Positions 13,191-46,500 of a DNA stretch of 64,000 bases are shown here, piece after piece. The first letter of the stretch is position 1, and each line of letters starts with the position of its first letter. Both the position numbers and the translations under genes were made by a program. The notes under the pieces were generated by a model. The model was given only the letters and a program-made list of their open reading frames with translations. It was not told the origin of the DNA and searched no databases. Source of the stretch: Glandiceps talaboti (taxonomy: Eukaryota; Hemichordata; Enteropneusta; Spengelidae); contig NC_135555.1 in the NCBI RefSeq assembly GCF_964340395.1, forward strand, positions 1,421,501 to 1,485,500. The letters run 5' to 3'.

Positions 13191-13890
13191 TCTGGATAAA
13201 CTGTCTAGTTACATTGATACTAGCGTTCCTATTGTTCGTAACATCACAGAAGTACTATGAGTTGACACAACATGGCATATTGTATCCATTCTCTGCCTAC
13301 ATAGAAGTATGTCAAGGGTGTAACATTGGAAATGAAAACAGAATGCAACTTACCAGCTGAAAAAACATAACAACAATCTCACCCACCACAATGATTAGTA
13401 TACATGTAAAAATCTGCACTTCATTATTTGAAAATGCTTCATGATCAAACGTTTGAAACTTCCAAGTGAAAAAAAGAAGGAACCTCACAAAACTGAGGTG
13501 GTTATAGTTGTACACTTTTATCTTGCGATTTGAAGAATACATGAGATTGCATTTTTGATGTCAACAAAGTGAACTGTGAAAGGCAATCAGTAGAGACTGT
13601 ACCTGACACTGATCTTGATGGTTGCAGAGATCTTATTGCAGGCAGTGGATTACATAGACCAGTTCACAACTTCAGCGACTGCCTACTACCTTTGGAGTCC
13701 TATTAGTCACAAAACAAAAACAGTCATTTATATATCACCTTCCCTTGGAGGCTTTCTTTGCACATCATACATCAAAGAACAAAAAATGGTTCAAAAAGTA
13801 TTTCTAAAAAACTTGTAAAAGTTAGACGTTTTAGTGAGACAAAGTATGTTCTCGCAAATGAGTTTGGTGTTGCTTTTCAGTTCATTCAGT

Positions 13891-23923
<10,033 letters not shown>

Positions 23924-24049
23924 TTTATTATAAAACGTTGTGCCTACATATTTCGCCCAGGATGCATTGCGGTATGAGGGCGCTCTCTTTTCAAATTCGA
24001 TACACAACCAGGAACGACAGTTTTTATCGTACTGTGTACACAGTACAAA
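23924..24049. promoter_or_regulatory. Divergent promoter of PRPF4B and ANAPC15
   Basis: Only 126 bp separate the two start codons, so both 5' UTRs and core promoters must share or overlap this stretch. It contains several CpGs, unlike the surrounding AT-rich DNA. The PRPF4B start context ATGGCGACG resembles a YY1 initiator site. A perfect 18 bp palindrome sits at 24029-24046. I see no TATA box. Confidence 0.8.
24029..24046. promoter_or_regulatory. Perfect 18 bp palindrome before the ANAPC15 start
   Basis: GTACTGTGTACACAGTAC is fully self-complementary and ends three bases before the ATG. It could bind a dimeric regulator in DNA or fold in the 5' UTR. The spacing to the start codon makes a chance palindrome less likely, but no known factor is assigned. 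Confidence 0.45.
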
Positions 24050-24421
24050 ATGGCATCTCTCTTTCCCAGCCTGTTTCCTCGGCTGTCGGATCCACTGTGG
24101 TTCCGAGTTGATAAGCCATGTGACGACGAAAACGACTTAGCCGAACAAGAGCAAGCTCATTCAGCGTGGCTTCTTACGATATCAGAAAAAGACCACGATC
24201 TTATACCAATAGGTAAGACGGCATCAGAGAATTTTGACGACGAAGATGAAGACGATGAGGATGATGATGAAGAAGAAGATAGTGAAGAGGAATCTGAAGA
24301 TGATCCTGATGACCTTGATGCTGATGAAATGAATGATTATGATCAAGATTCACCAGAAGATGTTGAAATGGATATGGGCAATGAAGCAGACACTGGAGAC
24401 TCTCCACCCTGGATGATATAA
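24050..24421 (+). CDS. ANAPC15: Anaphase-promoting complex subunit 15
   Basis: A single exon encodes 123 aa, close to the human length. The N-terminus [18 protein letters not shown] matches the family signature M(S/A)[16 protein letters not shown]. It is followed by [24 protein letters not shown] and a long acidic tail that contains DEMNDY and ends WMI, all family features. ANAPC15 is a small APC/C subunit that promotes release of the mitotic checkpoint complex and Cdc20 turnover when the spindle checkpoint is satisfied. The gene diverges from PRPF4B. The coding region has no intron, whereas vertebrate copies are split, so this is either an ancestral state or an old retrocopy that became the working gene. 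The intact frame and shared promoter argue that it functions. Confidence 0.95.
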   Translation: MASLFPSLFPRLSDPLWFRVDKPCDDENDLAEQEQAHSAWLLTISEKDHDLIPIGKTASENFDDEDEDDEDDDEEEDSEEESEDDPDDLDADEMNDYDQDSPEDVEMDMGNEADTGDSPPWMI

Positions 24422-25740
24422 TACAACCAACTATGAAATGACAATGGGTTACATTCTAACAAAAAAGCTGACATGGATGATGGAAATTGAAGCAGGATAG
24501 ACCAATGGTTGGTTGACTCTGACACAAATGTGCCACATCAAAATGCTCTCATTGCAAGAGAACTGGCAAAGAAGATGAAAATATATTTGCACTGCCATTG
24601 GTTGCGACACTCATCCAAACCCACATTCCATTAACTGGATCAAGAGGAACATTAACATCATCAAGATAAAAAGCTTGGTGATCAGAAAAGTAAAGTGTGT
24701 GTTAGAATGGAAAGAATCTTTAACACAGACATCTCTAATAATCTAAACTTACTATGGGCTATACTATATACATACATGTATATATCCCACTGAGACATTT
24801 TGTACCATAACAGACAAGACAAGGTGTCAATGTCATCAGCAGAGTACTTGTATATTCTATAATCTCTCATACTTCAGATATATAAAGCTTAGCTGAGAAC
24901 TGATGGATTAGGTTATGAACTACATGGTATATAGTCTGGAACCATAACTCCATTTCAAGACACAATAGTCCTTTCACGTTTACAAGGAAAGGTTGGCTAC
25001 CAAGCTAGATGGTGTTGGGCAGTCTTGGTCAATAATCTCAACCCAAAGTTCATGTACATATATCTAGATGTTAGGATTTAGTCTGTACACAGGGAGTTTA
25101 CATGTAGGAAACTTCCCTACATCTTTAACATTTTGTGTACCATTACTTGGTTGTTGTGAGAGCATGTGCTAGTATCAACTAATGCTTGACAACATTCTAT
25201 AAATAGCCAGCCCAACGTGCACATACGCACACAAAATCATCTTGTCAAACATTCTCACTCTCATAAACAAAGCCCAGACTAAATATTTGTTATTTATTTT
25301 ATTTTATTTTAGTTAAGTGTATGTTTAAAACATTTATAGAACATTTTAACAGAAGAGATGGCCTGTATAGTTGCAGACACAGTATACACAGTACACATTT
25401 GCTACCAAAATGGTTAACATTTCTCCATAGTTGATGAGTACAGTTTCTGTAAGGTCAGGTTTGAGTAAGATATATTTCACTGTTGGGTGATCTTTACATA
25501 GTCATCTCACAATGTGTGTGCTTAGACAACTCAGTCAATCATATACCATCATGCAAGATTGGATTGAAAGCAAACCACAACTATATACGTGTAAAGTGGT
25601 AAATAGCTGACAAGATTAGTCACAGAAACTGTACATTAGTATTTATGTTCTGTAACTGAAAAACATTGTATACTTATACTGTAAGAGAGGCCTGACTTAA
25701 TAAATAAATTTTACATTACCAGGTTATGATTTCATCCCTA
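24422..25740 (+). other. ANAPC15 3' UTR (probable)
   Basis: No coding exon follows the stop. The first convincing poly(A) signal is at 25699, which would make the 3' UTR about 1.3 kb. Nothing else is recognised in it. Confidence 0.45.
25699..25708 (+). promoter_or_regulatory. Poly(A) signal of ANAPC15
   Basis: Two overlapping AATAAA hexamers (AATAAATAAA) are followed about 50 bp later by a long GT run at 25760, a good downstream GU element. Confidence 0.6.
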
Positions 25741-25758
25741 TTTGTTAGTAAGATTCTA

Positions 25759-25793
<35 letters not shown>

Positions 25794-26365
25794 GTATGAT
25801 TCTGTGTCACTGTCTGTTAGTATGATTATATTTGTGATCATAAGATTCTATTTGTTTGTTAGTAAGATTCTATTTGTGTGTGTTTGTTAGTAAGATTCTA
25901 TTTGTGTTTGTTAGTAAGATTCTGTGTATGTTAGTATGATTCTATTCGTGTGTGTTCATAAGATTCTGTGTGTTTGTTATTATGATTCTATCTGTGTTTG
26001 TTCGTAAGATTCTGTTTGTTAGTATGATTCTATTTGTGTGTGTTTGTTAGTACAATTCTATTTGTGTTTGTTAGTAAGATTCTATGTGTGTGTTTGTCAG
26101 TAAGATTTTATTTGTGTGTGTTTGTCAGTAAGATTCTATTTGTGTGTGTTTGTCAGTAAGATTCTATTTGTGTGTTTGTTAGTAAGATTCTATGTGTGTG
26201 TGTTTGTTAGTAAGATTTTATTTGTGTGTGTTTGTTAGTAAGATTCTATGTGTGTGTTTGTCAGTAAGATTTTATTTGTGTGTGTTTGTCAGCAAGATTC
26301 TATTTGTGTGTGTTTGTTAGTATTAAAGACTATTTGTGTGTGTGTGTGTGTGTTTGTTACTAAGA
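25741..26365. repeat. Degenerate GT-rich minisatellite
   Basis: About 25 imperfect units of 20-30 bp built on TGTTAGTAAGATTCTATTTG plus a variable TGTG stretch. The array separates the convergent 3' ends of ANAPC15 and BRD7/9. Unit length varies mainly through the TG count. Confidence 0.9.
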
Positions 26366-26435
26366 TATCTCCAATAATTATGGTTGGATAGATGAAATTT
26401 TACTCCCTACACACACTACATATACATTACAAAAA

Positions 26436-26521
26436 GGCTTGTGAATAAGTCGACCTTCCTGGTCTATTTTGACCCTCAGGCTTGTGAATAAGTCGACCTT
26501 CCTGGTCTATTTTGACCCTCA
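26436..26521. repeat. 43 bp tandem duplication
   Basis: GGCTTGTGAATAAGTCGACC and the next 23 bases occur twice in a row without visible differences, suggesting a recent duplication. Confidence 0.9.
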
Positions 26522-26578
26522 GGTTCTAGCTTGAAATACTATAGCAGCTACTGAAAATGGATAAGTAGATGTATTTCA

Positions 26579-26683
26579 CCAATATTTTTCTTCGTTCAGC
26601 GGCTGACCTAAGGGGCCTTAGCGTCTCATAGTGACAACCCTTAGGGCATGAGTCTTTTCCAGTTGAATGAAGAAAAATATTGG
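26579..26683. mobile_element. MITE family A, copy 1
   Basis: Begins CCAATATTTTTCTTCGTTCA and ends with the inverse form TGAATGAAGAAAAATATTGG, then AGAATAAC. The interior has GACCTAAGGGGCCTTAGCG and CATAGTGACAACCC. It shares ends and interior with copies near 31733, 47899 and 48420. The 105 bp copy lacks part of the interior seen in the others. Confidence 0.8.
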
Positions 26684-26971
26684 AGAATAACATAATTATA
26701 CTAAGCTTCAACTCATACATCACAACATTCACACAATCCAACATCAATGTCCTTGACACTGTGCTATCAGATCTTACCATACAGAATCTACAGTTGTAAG
26801 AAATGACCAGAGACTAACATTTGTGCATTCCAATGTCAGGAAGAAGTTTATTTTGTAAACCATTTATACTCAAGAATAAGTTTTAAAATTACCTTTGAAA
26901 ACACACTTTGACAACACTATTTATTTCAGGCAAAATACTGAAGTGGTAAAAAAAAGTAACCATGAACCATC

Positions 26972-26993
26972 TTTTATTTTTTTTCCCTTTTAT
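26972..26993 (-). promoter_or_regulatory. Candidate poly(A) signals for BRD7/9
   Basis: Two TTTATT stretches (AATAAA on the minus strand) lie about 600 bp past the BRD7/9 stop. Which one is used is not decided by the sequence. Confidence 0.35.
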
Positions 26994-27592
26994 TTTGAAA
27001 AGTGCAAACAATGGTATTTTTAAATACACTTATCTTTGAGGTACACTTCCCAATTATCTATTCATACAAAACATTCTTTGTTCAAATCCACACTTCTTAC
27101 ATGTTGAAATAAGCCGATACCTTGGTCTCCATTTGATTGGCCCACTCATGACCTTTGACCTTTACTTGGACTAGGCTACAAGTCGTGAACTGTTGGCAGT
27201 AAATTTTTTGCATTTGAATGGATTTATGGCGAGGCACATTATTTAAAAATGACTTGTTATACTTGCTAAGTCTTGATTATATTCACCCATGTTATGACAG
27301 AGTATCTACAAAAGTGACCGTTATTATTTTTTAGCAAATTTAGACTTTAGTGAAAAGAGTACCGATGTAAAAGACTCGTGAGAATCTTTGAAGGCTCAAA
27401 TAACTAGTAAGTGTAGAAAGTTCAAAGATGGCACACATCATGCAAGCTCCCCGCTAAAAGCACAGTCCAGCAAATTTTTTATACATTTCTTTCGCTCCAT
27501 CTGTCCTGCAACATGACATTCCTACGTATCACAAACAAGAAATAAGTTACAAATAATCTCATAAATAACTGTTGAAAAATAATTTCATTCAT

Positions 27593-39858
<12,266 letters not shown>

Positions 39859-40562
39859 ATTAATTGTAAGATTAATGACAATTTTGATATAATAACGCTA
39901 AAATATTTTCAATTGACTCGAATAACAAGGATTTTGGACAAAAATTAGCGATGAAGCACTTCACACACAGCTTTCCCTGCAAGTCGCCATCTTGTTTTAA
40001 TAGCCGCACAAAAATTATCATTAGTTACACAAAATTTTGAAATCATACTTTTTCTCATACACGAAAACACGCATGATTGCTTAAATTTTCGAATGTTTCT
40101 CTTATCATATCGCCACATGATAACTGAATATTTCAGAAAAACTTATAAGAATCTGAACTCGCATGAATTTATTTGTGAAGGATTTGGCATAAATTGTAAT
40201 GTTACATGTTCAGTAACATAAGGAATATTTTGATTTTCTTACCCACAATGCAATGTTCGGTTTCCCCCAGATGGCGGATTGTTCAAAATTTTGATCGACT
40301 GCTGTACTTCATGTACTACACTTTACTGGTACAAAAGTTACTAAGCTTGCCTTGGTGTAGCAGTTGTGTATGGGCAATGATTTCGAATTTGACACACTAG
40401 TTTTATCTCAATTGTCCATTGCATTGACGATTTCATTGAAAGTGTACTAGGAAGTTGTCAATATTTAAGATCCGTGGCCACATCATCTTTGATCTCGTAG
40501 TGTACTGAATGCAGGTACATGGTAGTGTGCCATCGTTGTAATATTGTGCCCGCATTTTTGTT
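39859..40562. promoter_or_regulatory. Divergent promoter of BRD7/9 and TRIP13
   Basis: About 700 bp separate the two start codons. The stretch is richer in CpG than the introns around it. GTCGCCATCTTG (39983-39994) is a YY1-type site on the BRD7/9 strand (CAAGATGGCGAC) about 130 bp before its start codon; CAGATGGCGG occurs at about 40268 on the TRIP13 strand. No TATA box is obvious. The same head-to-head pair is found in human. Confidence 0.75.
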
Positions 40563-43500
40563 ATGGATCAAGTTGGTGATATTGGCAATGCTCTTCCTGA
40601 CCCTCTTGAGTTGTGCATTCATGTAGAAGTTTGTCAAAATCCATACAGGTAGGCTATATAATATTTAAGGATTATTGAGCGCTAATTTTGATCAGCAAAG
40701 TGTTTACAAAATTACATAATTAATTATAATATATTGATTTCGTAAAACATTTTGAATCAAAAGTGTCTTGTCTGTACTGACTACTGTCACCAAATGTTTA
40801 TCAATTAATGGTCATTTCATTTACATTGCTTATATTGTAAAATATATTTTTTTCAGAATGCTCAATCTTAATTAACAAAGATATAAATCATGTACAACTT
40901 TAATGACTTCTGACATTTTCCAGTGTAGCTAGATAATTAACCAAATATTCAAAGACAGTTGATTTTGTCTCAAAATTACTCAACAAAACAACACATAAAT
41001 ATATAATATGTTTGAAGAGTTACATATGTACAAACCATATTGTCTTTAATGTACACTCGCTGGTATAAATCATCATCCTAACAGCAGAAATGGGAGGGAA
41101 GGTTGTTTGATTTCATCATTTGTCACACAGCAACTCGTAATCTTGCCTGGATATTAAAGTGAATTTATACCAGTGAATACTATTACTAATACAAATAATG
41201 TTGCTATGAATCAGTGTATTTTATATGTATTCTCATTTTTTTCGTTTGCTGCTGGTCAAATTATAAAAAGTGGGTGTCATAACACATTGTATATGCAGTA
41301 AGGCATTGTGGGAAACAAAATCTGTTCATCACAAGAATTTGATATGCCTTAGTTGACTCAGTGGCATATCAAATTCACTGAGACAGAACACTCATTTGAA
41401 TACATTATGTGCAAAATAAGAGAATAAAAGTACTATTAAAGATATGATTTTCTATTTTCTATTATTGTGCTTTTGATAGATTTATATTGTTTTTCTCTTT
41501 TCATTTCTTTAATCTCAGCACCTTAGGAAAGGATATAATCAAGAGTCATGTAACACAATTACTACATAGACATCAAGAATCATTTGGTGATGTCCTGATT
41601 ACACAGTTTGATGACGCTGTGCTAAATGAACATGTCAAATCAGTCGCAATATTTGACACTGATCTCAATAAACCAGACAGACAGGTATGCATAGCTATAA
41701 TATCGTACTCATGATGTAAGAAATATTTCTAATGAAAGAAAAGTAAGGACTGTAATGTATTCATAGTTAATGGTTATGATAATTATTGTGTTTTGTGAAT
41801 CAAGAAAAATGGTGCAATTTGGTGAACTGAAACAAAAGAAAAGAAAATGCCTTCCAAATTTGACACTTTTTTGTACTAAACAATAGCATAACTTATTGAA
41901 TATCCTCATGTATGGTACATCATTTTACTGGCATATTGCCAGTTGTTGTGATGCCATGGTTTAATGAGAAATATTTTATAATATATTGTAAGTATTACTC
42001 TCAATAAACTAGATGTGTACTTAGTCAGTAGTCATAGTAAATGTACTCAGTTAACTTAACCATGGCAATCAGTTGAATGCATGTTATTGTTCTATTGCTA
42101 TCTGTATTGTGTTTTCTTTATACATCTATAGGTGGTTGATTTGTGTACGGCTAAACTCTGCCTACATGTATTTCAATTACAAGGAGAAGGTTCAGCAGCA
42201 GAGGAGATTGATGATGATGATGATATATCAGCTGCTAACCACTGGGTATTACCATCAGGTACAGCTACTGGTCATTATATGTATACTGTTTGTGTCTGTA
42301 TGTCTGTGTATCTGTGTCCATATGTGTGTCTGTGTCTGTCTGTGTCTGTGTCTGTGTCTCTGTCTCTGTCTGTGTCTGTGCATGTGTGTCTGTGTCTGTG
42401 CATGTCTGTCAGTCTGTCTGTCTGTGCATGTGTCGGTGTCTGCCTGTGTGTGTATGTATGTGTGTGTGTATGTGTGTCTGTGTGATAGCTAACAACTACA
42501 CTTAGTCTACTACTTACCCTCCAAATTATGTTTATATAATGACTATCAACTATTTCCCCTATCTTATGCTCTTCATCCAACCTATTTGAGTGTCGTTCTC
42601 CCCAATCCATCCAGTTCTTTCTCATACATTTTGAAATATTTAGATTACAATTCCTGACAAAAAGAATGTTTAACTGTAAAAGATTTACCATGATATGCAG
42701 CAAAGTGAATTAGTTATTACTGTTATGTTTAAAAGTTAATCTTTGTGAAGAAATGATGAAACCACAAATGAATTTGTGCATTTCTTTTGTTGTTGATGAT
42801 TATGTTTGTTTTTTACATAGAACTTCCATTGACTTTGGAAGAATAACAACTAAGCGTAATGATGATATGTTTGTTTTTACAGAGGATTTTCATGGACTTT
42901 GGGAGAATCTAATATTTGATTCTAATGTGAAAGGAGAACTTCTACAGTATGCTGAAACAACATTGTTATTTTCTGACAAGAAAGTAGATTGTAATGTAAT
43001 ATCTTGGAATAGAGTTATTCTATTACATGGACCCCCTGGTACTGGTAAAACATCACTAAGTAAAGCATTGGCACAAAAATTATGTATACGCCTCTCTGAC
43101 AGGTAGGAGTTATACATATATAATACATATATCATTTTTGTCTTTGTACTATTGTTTATTTGATTTTTATATGGAAGGTTCATTTTCAAGCTTGAAGGAC
43201 ACTGAACCTAGCTTATATGTTGTGTACCCTTAGCTACCAAAAGAAAACTTAGAAGTCACTGAATAGAGTGTCAATCTCTGCCAACACTGAGTTCTGATAA
43301 GCCAGTTATACTATTCAAAAACCAAACAAGGGTGCCCTCAAGGGTTCATGCTCTATAGCTTTTGTTAGTGCATTACATGTAATGCCATGGCCTTTTGGTA
43401 AGTAGACTTCGCTAAAATGTACATGTACCCATGATGATATTAATCAGATCTCTATCAAAATCTAATCAACTGGTCCTTGTGTTATAGACATCTAAATCTG

Positions 43501-46500
43501 CAGGTGTGCTAGTTCACTGTAAGGAGACTGCAGTATATTCCATCTCTCAGCTGACTTCTCATCTTTATGGACAATGTGCATCGTGAAGAGGATAATACAA
43601 CCAGTGACAGGCAAGCATTTACAAGCAGAACCCGTCACAAACAGAGAAAGTAAATAAATGAAATGGATTTATAACTCTTGGCACAGCATGTTGGAAATAC
43701 AGAGATAGTGTATACATTTCATAGTTTGATGAGAACAGTTTTATGGACTTTCCACATGTACATGAAATGCCAGGGGAACTTAAAATTGTCTGTAAATGTG
43801 ACCTATTGTGTAAAGAGGCTAGAAAATTGTTCTTATCAAACCCTGAAATGCAATACACAGTCTCTGTACTTCCAACACGCTGAGCCAAGTGTTAGTAATC
43901 CAATTAATTTGTTTACGTTCCCTGTTTGTAACAAGTTCCACTTGTAAATGCTTGCATGTCACTGGTTGTATGTCCAAATCTACAGTGACTGAACAGAACT
44001 ATTGTTAACACTCTTATCAAAGCTGATAATGTGATAAAGTCACTATGGTTTCATTTGTGTTTTTCACAGGTATAGCTATGGACAACTTATAGAAATCAAC
44101 AGCCACAGTTTATTTTCCAAATGGTTTTCAGAGGTAAGGAAAAAAAACCAAGGAATTCTTCCCTACCCTGTAATAATATTTATTGAATTATGTATAATAA
44201 TTTACTATCAGTGTCTTTTTGAATTCTTTCAAATGTCATTGATATGAAATCAAATCAGTTATTATTTTCAAGTTTCATTCTCATTATTCCATATCATTTT
44301 GTATTCATTTCAGAGTGGAAAACTAGTGATGAAAATGTTTAAAAAGATCCAAGATTTGATAGATAACCAAGATTCCTTGGTTTGTGTTCTTATTGATGAG
44401 GTGAGGGACAATTAATTTATAATGATATTATACGTTGTTGGTTTATATCCCCTCTACTCCTTCCAGGTTCCTTTCTGTTGTATTTTTTTCAAATAAAGGA
44501 AACTTAGAATTGATATCATACATAGACATGATATGTGTAGTCATTTGAGATCATATGTTGGTGGTTTATATCTCCTCTCCTTAGTTCCTTTGTTTTATAT
44601 TTTAAAAGAAGACAAGAATTGAGATATATTGTAATATTAAATACATACACATATGTAATCATAAAAGACCATACATTACTGGTTTATGTCCCCTCTACTC
44701 CTTGTTTCCTTTGTTTTATATTTAAAAAAAGAATTGATATATATATACACATAATAGTTATTAGAAACCATACACAATTGTTTTTTTTTATTTGTATTAC
44801 ATAGGTTGAGAGTTTAACCTCAGCCAGGAAGAGTGCATTGAATGGTACAGAGCCATCGGATGCTATCCGAGTAGTAAATGCACTGTTGACACAAATTGAT
44901 CAAATCAAAAAGTAAGTCAGACTTTCTGCTCTGAAAATCATTATTTTCTATTACAGAACAATATAGTTATTTTAGAATGGTAAATTGGAAACTAATGTGA
45001 TGTTTCGATCCATCTACTACAGACCTTGATCATGCAATGATTTGATTATTCAGCGTTAATGTTTCTCTCTGAACTGGTGGAATAATTGTTTTTTAGCTGT
45101 ACAGTTAAATTTGTTTCATCAAACAAATTTGAAATCTTAAGGTATGAATTAACTTATACACAACCAGAATACTTACATGTAATACATTGATAATTTCTGT
45201 TAATTGACAGACACCCCAATGTGATCATCCTTACAACATCCAATGTAACTGGTGCGATAGATCTAGCTTTTGTTGACAGAGCTGATATCAAACAGTTTAT
45301 TGGAATGCCTTCTCCAGCTGCAGTCTTCAAAATCTATCATTCATGCCTCAATGAACTCATGAGAGTAAGTACAATATATATAAAGTAAGAAAGTATTTTA
45401 ATTCTCCATATTTAATTTGGGTTATATTTCATACTTTGATTGTTATGCCAGATGAAACACTGCAAAATTATCAATACAATGTCAAGTACTTCTTTGGTGA
45501 AAATGTAATGAATGCCTCAAGTACTTACCATATTTTAACACAAACTGTATCATCTTCATCAAGAATTTAATGAAATATTCTAACTTTAGTAGGTAGAGTA
45601 AGGTTACTGCACCTATCACATCTATGAATTTATTGTTTAAACTCCTGCCATTGCTCTTTGAACCCATACATGTAACTAAATGTTGCAATGCAAGGCAGTG
45701 ACTATTTATTACTTGGTTGATTCAGACATAGGGAATATTTGTCAATGTGAGTATTCCCTAAAGGCTGGTTTTTTAAATGAGTGACTATAAACAAGAGTGC
45801 CCACAATGCCACTTTTCAAGGCCCAATGTTGGTGTTATGAAGTCAAGTTGATCTGCCTATTTCCAAGGACATCCACCTCAAAAAGACTGAATTGCTGATA
45901 AAAAATGTAATTTTAGTAGCTACATCTTTTCATCAACAAAGTGATACCACAGTTGTTTAAGGAAAATAAATTCTAAATAATTTAACATTGTTCAGATCTG
46001 TAACTTAACATGCAATCAAAATAGTATTCATCATGATCAATTTTTCATTTCTGATTGCCTTCTACAGACTGGTATTATAAGTCCAGCACAACAGTTAATG
46101 GATATGAGGGGACTGGAAGTGATGCGATTTATTGAAAATGATGCTACAAGACTTAGTCTTAAACTCAGGGAAATTGCCATGTAAGTCTATAATACAAGAC
46201 TTAGTCTTAAACTCAGGGAAATTGCCATGTAAGTCTATAATACAAGACTTAGTCTTAAATTCAGGGAAATTGCCATGTAAGTCTATAATACAAGACTTAG
46301 TCTTAAATTCAGGGAAATTGCCATGTAAGTCTATAATACAAGACTTAGTCTTAAATTCAGGGAAATTGCCATGTAAGTCTATAATACAAGACTTAGTCTT
46401 AAACTCAGGGAAATTGCCATGTAAGTCTATAATACAAGACTTAGTCTTAAATTCAGGGAAATTGCCATGTAAGTCTATAATACAAGACTTAGTCTTAAAT

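Larger units (their letters stand above)
9808..13890. other. Probable PRPF4B 3' flank and 3' UTR; no gene seen
   Basis: No coding exon is recognisable. The part near 13890 should include the PRPF4B 3' UTR (minus strand). It contains a short inverted repeat at about 10301-10333 (GACCCTACAC-TCG-TGTAGGGTC), a pyrimidine-rich strip at 10085-10142 and a diverged 100 bp tandem duplication (13049-13190). Confidence 0.55.

Noticed and set aside
42073-42703. Long Cys/Val/Ser-rich and Asp/Thr/His-rich frames in TRIP13 intron 3
   Set aside because: They are translations of the TG/TGTC microsatellite joined to part of exon 3.
43619-43947. Two 89 aa frames, one per strand, with similar sequence (MAQRVGSTE and MAQHVGNTE)
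   Set aside because: They are mirror products of the foldback element and have no support as genes.
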